The notes: generated from the sequence alone by a model not told the origin. A DNA stretch of 64,000 nucleotides from Eledone cirrhosa (GCA_964016885.1 OZ024743.1:79318925-79382924), one strand, 5' to 3'; shown: positions 23,332 through 33,636, counted from the first letter of the stretch. Program-made: numbers and translations.

Positions 23332-24114
23332 AAAGGCGTAGGTAGAAACTCCATTTTATGTCCTAAATGCAAAGTATGGGTGCATAAAAGATGTAGTGGG
23401 ATCACAGGTAAGCTAACTAAGAACATAGATTTTACATGTGGCCGGTGTTCTGGTGCAATAAGTAGCAGCAAGTGCCCACAAAATACTAGCTCTTTCAATT
23501 GCGCAGAGGGTTCTATAGAAATAGTGGACAGCTTCCGTTACCTGGGCGATAAAATCAGCAGTGGGGGAGGGTGCTCTGAAAGTACTGTAGCTAGAGTCAG
23601 AACTGGTTGGAAAAAGTTCAGAGAGCTTATACCACTATTAGCTGCTAAAGGGTTCTCCCTAAAAATGAAAGGCAGGTTGTACGATGCCTGCATACGAACA
23701 GCAATGTTGCATGGCAGTGAGACCTGGGCATTGTGTGCAGAGGATATACGCAGACTAGAGAGGAACGAAGCTTGCATGCTCCGCTGGATGTGTAACAGTA
23801 ATATACGTGAACGGCAAAGCATAAACGAACTAAGGAAAAAATTAGAGATAAGAGGGATCAGATGTTGTTTACTCGAGAGAAGGCTACGTTGGTATGGACA
23901 CGTGATGCGCATGAAAGACGATAGCTGTATAACAAAGTGCAGGGCAATAAAGATAGACGGTAGCCACGGAATAGGCAGACCTAGAAAAACCTGGGACGAG
24001 CTGATAAACTCCGACCTCACACACTTACACCTCTCCAAGACAATGTCACTGGACCGAGACCTTTGGCGGTACTCAGTAACAGAGAAGACCCGTCTTGCCA
24101 GTAGGCATCTCTAA
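23332..24114 (+). pseudogene. RTE-like LINE, 5'-truncated: PHD-like finger and C-terminal domain
   Basis: An open frame of about 260 residues on the + strand. It begins in GVGRNSILCPKC, reads through VHKRCSGI and TCGRC (the second half of a C4HC3 finger), then FRYLGDKISSGGG, RLYDACIRTAMLHGSETWAL, RWYGHVMRMKDD and GRPRKTWDELI. It is about 70% alike by eye to residues 438-690 of the copy at 30133-32205, so it is an older sub-family. The reverse transcriptase itself is missing. It ends with TAA at 24112-24114 and lies in the MRPS34 intron on the same strand. Confidence 0.85.
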
Positions 24115-24473
24115 CAAAATACACCCCGTCCCGCCACCACCCCCACCCATCCACACCACCCCGTCCTATGTAAAGTTATGTTGGTGCCGCGCCATCCAGG
24201 CCGAAACAAATGAGATCGTGTAGGTGTCACGACAAAAAAACACACAGTCCACGCTGTAATGTGGCCGTGTAGGCAACACGGTAAAAACCTCCCAGACCCA
24301 CACTGTAAATGTGGTTGGTGTTAGGAAGGGCATCCAACTGTAGAAAACCTGCCAGACAGTCCTATGCGAGCAAGACAATCACTCTTGCCTCAAGTGGGAC
24401 TACCCCCGTCCAAACCCATGCAAGCGTGGAACACGGACGTTAAACGTTGATGATGATGATGATGATGATGATG
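24115..24473 (+). mobile_element. 3' UTR and GAT tail of the RTE-like LINE
   Basis: Contains repeated 'cactgtaaatgtggttggt' and 'gtgtaggcaacacgg' words, 'aaacccatgcaagcgtgga', and ends in about nine GAT repeats (24447-24473). Short tandem repeats at the 3' end are typical of RTE-type elements. Confidence 0.85.
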
Positions 24474-24520
24474 TCTGTGGTTCCTATAATTAAAACACCC
24501 AAGAAACCTATTAAATACAC

Positions 24521-24800
24521 CCTATTATAGACCACTACACTAAGATGTCCTGACATGCTGGGACTGCAGCCCCTATTATAGACCACTACACTAAGATGTC
24601 CTGACATGCTGGGACTGGGTCCCCTATTATAGACCACTACACTAAGATGTCCTAGAATTTTGGGACTGGGTCCCTATTATAGACTACAATGATCTGACAG
24701 ACCACTACACTAAGATGACTTGACATTCTGGGACTGGGTCCCTATTATAGACCGCTACAGTATGGTGTTCTAACATACCACTACACGAAGCTGTCTTGAC
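24521..24800. repeat. 51-bp minisatellite, about 5 imperfect copies
   Basis: Units begin CCTATTATAGACCACTACAC at 24521, 24572 and 24623. Later units are shortened or mutated. The common end is GGGACTGGGTC. Confidence 0.85.
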
Positions 24801-25198
24801 AGACCACTACACTCTAGGACCACGTCCCCTGCCATGACCCTTTGTTATCTCTGTATATGGATGGATAAACTGTTTTTTCTTCTTTCCATCATGGTCTGAG
24901 TTAATAGGGGACAGAGGGACCTCATCTTTCTCATACATTCCACATTCATCATGGTTACTATGGATTGAAGCCTTTCCTAATGCCAACCACCTTTTAGAAT
25001 GTACTGGATGTGTTTTTTGTGACATCAACACTAATGCTTTACAGGGTGTATCTGGCACATTTTATTGTTACACTAACACTAGAAAGCTTGTCACATGCTT
25101 AGCCTGACTGAGGTGTTCCCTCAAACCCTATATTGTCTCCATTCAATTGCCAAACATTTTTATATATTTATTCTTATTTCTATTTCTTCTTTATATAG

Positions 25199-25522
25199 AC
25201 CCGAAGAACAGGAAAGGCACTGGGTATAAAAGTGTTCCGAGGTAAAGAATACCCCAAACCTCGCCTTATCACTGCTGGCCACAAAGCTGACTGGAAGTTA
25301 ATACCTAAAGAGGAAGAAGAAGAATTCTGTAAGTTAACAGAAGCAGATGTAAGAGAGACGAGATCAGTTCCATTGACTGCACCATTCCCACCATTGCTTC
25401 GAGAAATGATCCTGGCTGAGCGCGCCCGTAAAGGAGAAGATATTACAGAAGAATTGAGGTTAAAGTTAGCAATCCACCAAACCTCATTTTCTACTAAAGT
25501 TATACAAGATAAACAACGTTAA
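25199..25522 (+). CDS. MRPS34: mitochondrial small ribosomal subunit protein mS34, exon 2
   Basis: Exon 2 begins after the acceptor AG at 25197-25198 with TRRTGKALGIKVFRGK, encodes residues 63-169 and ends with TAA at 25520-25522. Conserved mS34 features are GKALGIKVFRGK (human GKAWGILTFKGK), ADWKLIPKEEEEEF (human HDWRLVPKHEEEAF) and PPLLREMILAERARKGE (human PPLLRAMIIAERQKNGD). These three blocks in order, together with those of exon 1, make the identification firm. There is no other exon between the two that the reading frame requires. Downstream, candidate polyadenylation signals are ATTAAA at 25643 and AATAAA at 25711; the latter lies at the start of a minisatellite, so the transcript may end inside or just before it. 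The protein is targeted to mitochondria in other animals; no clear presequence is visible in exon 1. Confidence 0.92.
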   Translation, partial: TRRTGKALGIKVFRGKEYPKPRLITAGHKADWKLIPKEEEEEFCKLTEADVRETRSVPLTAPFPPLLREMILAERARKGEDITEELRLKLAIHQTSFSTKVIQDKQR

Positions 25523-25704
25523 CAGTTTCGCAATTATATTCTGTGTATATATAAAGATTGTGATTTGTTACCTCAGAAGTTGTTTGTTGTATATTTGTGT
25601 GGATACTGTAGCATTGTGATTCCCAAACTGTGTATATGTTATGATTAAAATAGATTGACTGACGGTACAACAAACACTCTAGTTTTGTAATGTGGTTGTA
25701 CTGG

Positions 25705-26600
25705 TACCTCAATAAAATACGTCCAGTATACTCTGTAAAGTGGTTGTACTGGTGTCAGAATAAAATACATCCAGTACACTCTGTAAAGTGGTAGTACTGG
25801 TACCTTAATAAAATACACCCAGTACACTCTGTAAAGTGGTAGTACTGGTATCTCAATAAAATACACCCCATACACTCTATAAAGTGGTAGTGCTGATGCC
25901 ACAATAAAGTACACCATGCTATAAAATTGTAGTACTGGTGTCAATAAAATACACCCAGTACATTCAGTAAAGTGTTAGTGTTAGTGTCACAATAAAATAC
26001 ACCGCGCTGTAAAATGATAGTGCTGGTGACATAATAAAATACACCCAGTACATGCTATAACATGGTAGTACTAGTGACAATAAAATACACCCAGTACACT
26101 CTGTAAAGTGGTAGTCTTGGTGTCACAATAAAGTACACTCAGTACATTCTGTAAAGTGGTAGTGCTAGTGTCATGATATAATACACCCAGTACACTCTGT
26201 AAAGTGGTAGTGTTGGTGTCATGATAAAATACACTCAGTTCACTCTGTAAAGTGGTAGTGCTGGTGCCATACCCAGTGCACTCTGTAAAGTAGTGATTGT
26301 AGCGTGATAAAATGTACTGAGTATATGCTGTAAGGTGTAGTGCTAGTACTGCAATAAAAATGACTCAGTCCACCTTGTAAAGTAATGGAACCACTGGCCC
26401 CACTATAAAATGCTGCCAGTAGATGCTGTAAAGTAGTTGGTTTTAGGAATACCAACAGAATGGAATATATGAGTGAGATGTAGGCATCTAGCCTATCTTG
26501 CTTGAAAACCTGACAACCCATCAAACCCATGCAAACATGGAAAATAAACATAAAAAGGTGGTGATATTGATGATGATGACATTGTATCTGTGTTGTGTAA
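25705..26600 (+). repeat. 48-bp minisatellite derived from an RTE-like LINE 3' UTR
   Basis: About 15 imperfect units of roughly 48 bp built around AATAAAATACACCCAGTACA and CTGTAAAGTGGTAGT. The LINE 3' UTR at 32260-32340 carries one and a half related units (GCACCCAGCCCACACTGTAA, AGTGGACGTGTAGG). The right end (26420-26580) continues into 'ggttttaggaataccaac', 'aaacccatgcaaacatggaa' and GATGATGATG, exactly the order of the LINE tail. So the array is an expanded LINE tail that sits just after MRPS34. Confidence 0.8.
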
Positions 26601-26989
26601 GAAGTTACTAAAAGATTTGGACTAGGATGGGTATTTGGCCACAAAACATTGCCTGAAAATGGTCCACATTGGCTGAAAAGGTCCTTAAGATGAGTATGAG
26701 ACCCACAAGGGCCTACAGTTTGCCTCTACAATTTTTGTTTGACAAATTTCACTCACAACACATTGGTTATCTACAGGCTACAAGAAGAAACTTTCTCAAG
26801 TCACCATACATAAAGCATAATAAAACCATAAAACATAAAACCACAGAGTTACGAAGCAAACCTGTTAACCACACAAGTGAAGTCAGGGGTTCTGCAACAA
26901 GTTGGGAAATTTGTCAGGCAAAAACTGAATGGTCTTAAAACACTTGTTTGTGTTATTTGTAGTGTTTCACACACATGTAATCATACATG
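26601..26989. other. no recognised feature
   Basis: An 89-codon open frame at 26669-26938 has no features that I recognise and is not called. Confidence 0.4.
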
Positions 26990-27250
26990 TGTATGACAAA
27001 AAACATCCAATCCCTCCTGTAAAGTGATAATGGTGGTGCCATGAAAAATGCTCCCAGTACAATCACTAAAGTGGTTGGCATTAGAAAAGGGCATTGACCA
27101 TAGAAAACTGAGCCGAAAAACATTGTATGATCAACTAACCAAGCACATATAGCATGGTTTCTATGGCTGGAGGCCCTACCTAACTCTGACCACTTTATTT
27201 TACAGCATGTACTTCGAAAATATTAATTGTGACACTGATACTACCAGCTT
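26990..27250 (+). mobile_element. diverged RTE-like LINE 3' UTR copy
   Basis: Words such as 'acaaaaaacatccaatcc', 'ctcctgtaaagtgataat' and 'gtggttggcattagaaaagg' are in the same order as in the other tails. It has diverged much more and has no GAT tail. Confidence 0.6.
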
Positions 27251-27269
27251 ACAGGCTGATTTTGTTATT

Positions 27270-27484
27270 GTTATATATATATATATATATATTTGTTTTG
27301 CAAGGTTTTTGATATGAAATCATGTGTCAAAACAAATATTGTTACACTTGTTATAAAAATGGCGTAGGCATACAATACAACAGGAGGAAACATAATAGCA
27401 CCACTGATGATGTTGCAGATGTGCAACGAAAGAACTTTGATAGACTATATATATATATTTATATCTGTCGTGAATGACCCAGCA
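27270..27484. other. TA microsatellite and unassigned sequence
   Basis: A (TA)n tract at 27272-27292 and a second, shorter one near 27448-27465. Nothing else is recognised. Confidence 0.5.
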
Positions 27485-27486
27485 TG

Positions 27487-27795
27487 GATGTGTTGAGAAA
27501 GAAACTGTGTCTGAGAGGGATAGAATGTAGTGTGCAAGAGAGGAGACTGCGGAGGTATGGACATGTGATGCGCATGGAAGATGACCGATGGGTGAAGAAA
27601 TGCCAGTTGAAGGAAGATGTGGTAGAGGTAGACTACGAAAAACTTGGGCAGCGGTGGTGAGAACACCTCAGATCGCTGAAGCTCACGGTGGAGATGACAA
27701 AGGACCATGACAAGTGGAGAGATGCTGTGCTGAATAAGACCCGTCCCACCCTTGCAAGCAGGGAAAAGCGGACGTAAAATGATGATGATCTGTAT
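27487..27795 (+). pseudogene. second sub-family of RTE-like LINE, C-terminal end
   Basis: The translation reads LRKKLCLRGIECSVQERRLRRYGHVMRMED and continues in shifted frames to HDKWRDAVLNKTRPTLASR, followed by GACGTAAAATGATGATGAT. This is the same domain as residues 620-690 of the main copy but in a distinct sub-family. A frame disruption lies near 27640. Confidence 0.7.
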
Positions 27796-27959
27796 TTTTA
27801 ACCGTTGGTCAATCAATGATAAACGTTGATTGCCAAATAAATTAACTATGGAGATATAAAAGATGCAGAAGCGAAAACCAACCAAACAGTGAGTGTGTTC
27901 TGTTATTATTTCTGGCAATATTACAACAACATGACCCTCCCCAAGTAAAACAATATATA

Positions 27960-28474
27960 TACACCTTCTTTGCCCACTCCTTCCAGTGGGTCCTGTCAGA
28001 AGTAACCACTTCAAGTGATCTGGCTGGATCCCCAAGTGAGACCAGCCAAGCTCATGGATGTTATCCAACCATCTTGCTCGGGGTCTACCTCTGCGTCTCC
28101 TACCTGTTGGTTTTGCCCGTAATATCTGTCCAGCGATTCTTTCTTGAGACATTCTAACCACATGTCCATAGTATTGGAGCTGTGATCCCTCAATTCGGAG
28201 AAGTAGCAGCTCTACCTGGAGTGACTCTCTGATCTCAGAGCTACGCACTTTATCGAGTAACATTACTCCAAAGAACATTTGGAGGAATCCCATTTCAGCT
28301 GTTTGTATTCACGATCGTATTCTTTCGGTCATTACCCAAGATTCATGATCATAGGTAAGGGTCGGCACAAAAACTGAATTGAAGATAGCGAGTTTGGCTT
28401 TTACGCCTACCTCCCACCTGGCTATTATGCCTACCTCCCTTTGATTACTGAATGTGAAGCCGGGTTGGAAGTGG
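27960..28474 (-). pseudogene. GAA-tail family LINE, 3' half in minus orientation
   Basis: On the minus strand it reads AKLAIFNSVFVPTLTYDHES, then FFGVMLLDKVRSSEIRESL, YYGHVVRMSQERIAGQILR and RRRGRPRARWLDNIHELGW. These are consecutive parts of the connection and C-terminal region of a non-LTR reverse transcriptase. The piece that normally precedes them is at 28475-28785 but on the other strand. Confidence 0.8.
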
Positions 28475-28785
28475 TATCATGACTGGCAGGTGTAAAATCA
28501 ATTAACTGGAATTTGCAGATGACATGGTGTTACTCAACTCGAGAAAAGATGATCTTCGACTTGCTCTTGATAGGTTTGATGCTGCGTGCTGCGTGGCTGG
28601 AATAAAAATCATTGCTGCGAAAACTGAGACACTCGTCCTCTCAAGGAAGCCTGCGCAGTGCACTCTACATGTGAATGGAGTTCCACTGAAGCAGGTAGAG
28701 AAGTTCAAGTATCTCGAGTCCGTGTTCATGAGTGATGGAAGGCAGGAGGCTGAATTAGATGCAAGAATTGCAAAAGCTGGTGCAG
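28475..28785 (+). pseudogene. GAA-tail family LINE, 5' half in plus orientation
   Basis: The + strand reads DDMVLLNSRKDDLRLALDRF, KTETLVLSRKP, QVEKFKYLESVFMSDGRQEA and ELDARIAKAGAV, which is the RT palm end (ADD region) and the following thumb region. In intact relatives this is directly followed by the piece now at 27960-28474, so the two halves form one element with an inverted 5' part. Both halves are truncated. Confidence 0.8.
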
Positions 28786-29199
28786 TAATATATATATATA
28801 TATATTGTTATATTTGGGGATGGTCATGTTGCCAGCATTACCCATAAAAAAAAAAAACACACACACCATATGATTTTCACTTTTTAACTTTATTTTTATT
28901 ACTAGTTATTGGTTAGGTCATCAAAGTTCTTTCGTCACACATTCTGTGACCTCCTCAATGACTATTCTCTTTTGTGCCTCCTCTTCTTGCTGATCTTATT
29001 CTGTTACTCTATTTTACATCAAGAATTTTGCCAAAAAATAAATAAACCAAAAACCTGCCAGAAACTCTTCTATATGAGTGAGACATGGTCACCCAACCCA
29101 ACTTGCCTCTAATTGGGCTAACCTGTCTAACCCATGCTAGCGTGGAAGATAGACGTAATCGATGATGATGATGATGATGATCGACAATAATGAGAAGGT
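28786..29199 (+). mobile_element. TA tract, unassigned DNA and RTE-like tail
   Basis: TA repeats at 28789-28804. From about 29060 to 29182 the tail of an RTE-like LINE or SINE is recognisable ('aacccatgctagcgtggaag', then GATGATGATGATGATGATGAT). Confidence 0.6.
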
Positions 29200-29203
29200 T
29201 ACA

Positions 29204-29330
29204 ACTTGGCAGTGTCGTTAGAATGTCAGCTAGAAAGCTTTGCATTATTTGTTTTGGTTCTCTCCTGTCTGAGTTCAAATCCTGCTGAGATCAACTTTGC
29301 CTCTTATCCATTTGAGGTCGATAATAAAAG
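29204..29330 (+). mobile_element. old tRNA-derived SINE fragment
   Basis: Recognised by 'ctgagttcaaatcctgctga' and 'gaggtcgataataaaagtc'. It is diverged, and the 3' end is lost. Confidence 0.6.
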
Positions 29331-29508
29331 TCAATTCTTTCTCTATATCTCTTTCTCACTTCCATTCTCTTATTCTCTCTATCCTTCTCTGGAGAGACTG
29401 TTGAGACCTGGAGTGGAGCTGGGCTCCACCTGGTTTAAACAAATAATTGATGTATGTAATTATGGTGTCCCTAGGACAACCGCAGGAATTATGGGAGAAA
29501 AAGGAAAG

Positions 29509-29585
29509 TATATATATATATATACACATATATATATATTGGTATACACACACACACACACATATATATATATACGTACACATGC
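29509..29585. repeat. TA/CA microsatellite at the LINE 5' junction
   Basis: TATATA, CACACA and TATATA tracts with 'ttggtata' in the middle. A related 'cacatatatatatata' + 'ggtata' word lies at 32509-32530, after the LINE, which suggests that the element inserted into this tract. Confidence 0.8.
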
Positions 29586-30033
29586 AGGAGATTTTAACGG
29601 ACACATAGGTAAACACTGCGACGGCTTCAATAGAGTACATGGAGGCCATGGAGTTGGCACAAGGAATGAGGAAGGATTCAGACTTCTAGAATTCTGCGAC
29701 GCCAATGACATGTCGATATGTAACACAAACTTTAAAAAACCCGACAACCACCTGATCACCTATAGATCAGGGGAGCACTCTAGTCAGTTAGATTTTATCC
29801 TCATCAGAGGACGTGACAGATGGACGGTCGTAAACACAAAAGCCTTCCCTAGTGAGGAATGTACATCCCAACATAGCTTAGTTGTCAGCGACCTCACGGT
29901 CAGAACTAGACGAGCCCTGAAACAGAGGCCAACCTGGAGAAGAAAGATCTGGAAGCTGAAAGTCCCCTCAACCAGTAACAGATTTAAAGATATTTTACTC
30001 AACGCCTACGACAGTAAAGAAGAACAGATATAG
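29586..30033 (+). pseudogene. RTE-like LINE endonuclease, C-terminal part
   Basis: The frame opens in AGDFNGHIGKHCDGFNRVHG, the GDFN motif of the apurinic-type (EEP) endonuclease that non-LTR elements use to nick their target. Then come HLITYRSGEHSSQLDFIL and CTSQHSLVVSDL, the SDH-type active-site region. The N-terminal half, with the catalytic Asn and Glu, is missing because the element is 5'-truncated at about 29586 in a microsatellite. A TAG stop at 30031-30033 ends the frame, but the following sequence continues in the same frame. The endonuclease domain is therefore incomplete. Confidence 0.88.
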
Positions 30034-32205
30034 ACATTTAACGTAGAAGAGAACTGGGAGTTCCTAAAAAATAACTTACTAGAGGCGACGGATGAGGTTT
30101 GTGGCTGGAGTAAGACCTCAAGCAGGAGGAGAGTGACTTGGTGGTGGAACAATAAGGTAGATGAAGCAGTCAAGGCCAAGAGACAGGCATGGAAAGAATG
30201 GAAGAACGGGGGGAGCAGGGTACATTACATAGAGACCAAGAGGGAAGCTAGGCGACAAGTATACTTAGCTAGGAGGGAAGCAGAGGATAGAAAATTCAAG
30301 CATGTTTTACAACGTGAGGACCAGAAACAGGAGGTATTCAAGATTGCGAGGCAGTGTGTCAGAGATAGTTGTGATGTCATTGGAGAGAAGTGTATCCGGA
30401 ATGATAAAGGTGAGCTTGCCCTCACAAGTGCTGAGAAGAAAGATGCATGGAAGAGTCATTATGATAGATTACTAAATGAGGAGAATGCATGGGAAGAAGA
30501 GACCCTACCCCACGTAGACCCTATAGAGGGACCAGCAGTACAAGTCAGCGGCAGCGTAGTAAGTAAGGCAATCAGAGATATGAAGATAGGGAAGGCAACC
30601 GGCCCATCGGGTATAGCTGCCGAGATGCTGAAGGCATCTGGGTCTGTAGGTCACACTATAACCACACGTATCGTTAACCAGGTAATACTAGAGGGGGCCA
30701 TACCAAAAGATTGGTGCAGTAGCATCATTGTCAACTGCTACAAAGGTAAAGGCGATGCACTAGATAGAGGAAACTATAGAGGTATAAAGTTGATGGACCA
30801 GGTCATGAAAGTAACAGAAAGAGTTATAGCACAGCTGATTAGGGACCGGGTGAATATAGACGAGATGCAATTTGGGTTTGTACCAGGGAAAGGCACCACT
30901 GATGCGCTCTTCCTTGTGAGGCAATTACAGGAAAAGTACCTAGCTAAAAGTAAGCCACTCTACTTGGCATTTGTTGACCTTGAGAAAGCCTTTGACAGAG
31001 TTCCACGTGCAGTAATCTGGTGGGCTCTTAGAAAACTAGGAGTAGATGAATGGCTTGTGAAAGCGGTACAAGCCATGTATAGGGGAGCAGTCAGCAAAGT
31101 TAGGATTGGCAATGAGTATAGCGAGGAATTTAGCGTACAGGTTGGGGTCCACCAGGGCTCTGTTCTTAGCCCTCTCCTGTTCACCATAGTCCTGCAGGCA
31201 ATAACGGAGGAGTTTAAGACCGGATGCCCATGGGAACTCCTGTATGCTGATGACCTCGCACTCATAGCTGAATCTATGGTAGAACTAGAGAATAAATTCC
31301 AAACCTGGAAGCAGGGACTAGAGAGAAAGGGCCTCAAAGTCAACATGACAAAGACTAAGGTCCTTATAAGTAGACGAGAAAACAGAACCCAGATCCCCTC
31401 AGGGAAATGGCCTTGCTCAGTATGTAGGAAAGGTGTAGGTAGGAACTCCATTCTTTGCCCCAAATGCAAACAATGGGTACACAAGAGATGTAGCGGGATC
31501 TCAGGAAGCTTAATTAAGAATGTAGGATTCACATGCAGCAGCTGTGCTGAAACAGCAAGCAAACAGCCACAGGAAACAAGTACCACCAATCTCTGGGAGG
31601 GCCCTGTAGAAACAGTAGACAGCTTCTGCTACCTAGGTGACCGAATTAGCAACGGAGGTGGGTGCTCAGAAAGTACAATAACTAGGGTAAGAACGGGATG
31701 GAAGAAGTTTAGGGAACTACTACCACTGCTAGCTGCAAAAGGCTTCTCCCTCAGAATGAAAGGCAGACTGTATGATGCGTGTATCCGAACAGCGATGTTG
31801 CATGGTAGTGAGACCTGGGCGCTGAAGGTGGAAGACTTACGTAGATTAGAGAGAAACGAAGCCTGCATGCTCCGATGGATGTGTAACAGTAATATACGTG
31901 AACGACAAAGCATAAATGAATTGAGAGAGAGACTGAGCATAAGAGGAATCAAATGCTGTGTGCAGGAGAGGCGGTTACGCTGGTATGGACATGTGATGCG
32001 TATGAAGGATGACAGCTGCATAAAAAGGTGCAGAGCACTAGAAGTTGATGGAAACCGCGGAGTGGGGAGACCCAAGATGACTTGGGATGAGGTGATAAAA
32101 GCCGACCTTACCCAACTACACCTCTCAAAGTCAATGACACACGACCGTGACTTCTGGCGTCACGCAGTAATACAGGGTACCCGACCTCCCATGGGTACAT
32201 GCTGA
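30034..32205 (+). pseudogene. RTE-like LINE reverse transcriptase with PHD-like finger
   Basis: One uninterrupted frame (first ATG at 30133, 690 residues from there; stop 32203-32205). Domain order: linker, RT motifs including FGFVPGKGTTDA (about residues 240-250), AFVDLEKAFDRV (about 280), VGVHQGSVLSPLLF (about 338-351), and the catalytic YADD at 371-374 (31243-31254). A C4HC3 finger follows at residues 428-471 (CSVC, CPKC, H, C, CSSC), and then a C-terminal domain with YLGDRISNGGG, RLRWYGHVMRMKDD and GRPKMTWDEVI. It is the reverse transcriptase for target-primed integration. The RT core is intact to the eye. The endonuclease part upstream is truncated and cut off by one stop codon, so this copy is probably inactive. 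The clade name rests on the 3' GAT repeats and motif style; a tree would settle it. Confidence 0.9.
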
Positions 32206-32507
32206 AGCATATAAACAATATGCCCCCCCCCCCCCCACCGCAAGGTGGTCGTGGAGGTGCCACGGCAAAAAAGCACCCAGCCCACACTGTAAAGTGGACG
32301 TGTAGGCGCCACGAAAAAGCACCCAGCACTCACTGTAAATGAGGTTGGTGTTAGGAAGGGCATCCAGCTGTAGAAATCAAGCCAGATCAGTTCCTGTATG
32401 AGCAAGGCATGGTCAGCCGACCAGACGCTGCCCACAACAGGACAACCCGTCTAACCCATGCTAGCGTGGAAGAACGGACGTAAAACGGTGATGATGATGA
32501 TGATGAT
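32206..32507 (+). mobile_element. LINE 3' UTR with GAT tail
   Basis: A poly-C run at 32223-32236, then the shared tail segment: 'aaaaaagcacccagcccac', 'gtgtaggcgccacg', 'aggttggtgttaggaa', 'catgctagcgtggaag', and GATGATGATGATGATGATG up to 32507. The same tail is on the SINE at 3837-4145 and on the LINE copy at 57712-57967. Confidence 0.92.
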
Positions 32508-33632
32508 GCACATATATATATATAGGTATATATATATATATATGTGTATTTATGTTTATACTAGTGTTGTGTCCCTTTAGTGCTTCAATAAAATACTGGG
32601 GTTGATATGATGGACTAAAGACTTGAAGTTGGTACCCCAGCATGGCCACAGACATGATAACATATACTAAAAATCCTTTTTTCCTCATCAGTGTTTGGTT
32701 TGCCAATAAAACCTATGAGACAACACCTGGTATTTTGACAGCTTGTGACCTTCAAGTAGAACCAACAACCATCCAGTCAGAGAGTGTGACCTGCAAAGGT
32801 CATGACTGATATCTCACTGGAGATTTCCACAAATATATATTTCTAGCTATCTTTAAATTTATTGGACAAAAGTTATAGAATGATGCATATATTAAAAAAA
32901 GGATAAAAACCAACTTAAGAAATGAACAAAAGGGGATGGGATAGAGAAGGGCAGATCTGGTTGTGTAGGGAAGTAAAGAAAGGGTTATAAATTGTAATGA
33001 TATTCATACAGTGAGTTAAATAGATATATTGGCAACAAAAGACAACTAATACCAGTTATTACCTTCACACACATATATCCAACCCACAAATACATTGATT
33101 ACCTCCCTTCCTAAACCTCTCTAACGTGGAAGATACCATTTGACCATCCATTTTCCAAGATGGCTGGCTCAATACACATGTGTGTTTTTCCCCTCATATC
33201 CCTGTTCCTTTTTCTCATCACTCTTTACTTTCAATTTATCTTCTATTTCTAACTCTATCTTCTGATGAAGGACTAGTGTCTGAAATGTTAATACTCTCTT
33301 CTCTTCCGGCTATTTCAAGTGTTAAACTAATATATTTCTTCCATGTACTGTGTTGTTTGTTTGTTATTTCTGTTTGCCTTTTACACATACACACAAATAT
33401 ATATATATATATTAGGAGCAGTGCCTGGGTATTTAACATCTTAGACAAGCCAGACATTGTGCCTCCCCTTCTTCTAGTTATGAGCCCCATTCTCTTAAAT
33501 AAAATAATTTCAACTTGCAGTTTGGTAAGCTGACAAACCCAGTTTTGACACTTCTTGCTCTGACTATACTAAAACAATTTCTAAGCCAGCCAGCATTTTC
33601 CACTTCACAGTTTATATTCACCCACTCCAAAT
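32508..33632. other. no gene; microsatellites and old repeat pieces
   Basis: TA tract 32513-32545. Around 32565-32660 an old element with 'ccagcatggccacagac' (also near 34820). A TA tract near 33400. The T-rich segment 33180-33350 contains CTGATGAAGG and is discussed as a finding. The rest is not recognised. Confidence 0.5.
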
Positions 33633-33636
33633 CATA

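Larger units (their letters stand above)
18474..25198 (+). other. MRPS34 intron, 6725 bp
   Basis: GT-AG intron in phase 0. The donor is GTAAGT at 18474, and the acceptor is a pyrimidine/T-rich stretch ending TATATAG at 25198. It contains four SINE copies on both strands, two LINE fragments, a 61-bp minisatellite and a 51-bp minisatellite. Confidence 0.85.

Noticed and set aside
26669..26938. An 89-residue basic protein
   Set aside because: No family features, no splice context, and it lies between two LINE tails.
30960..32075. Minus-strand frames opposite the LINE reverse transcriptase (also at 56466-57581)
   Set aside because: They are antisense shadows of the LINE coding strand. They occur in both copies for that reason.
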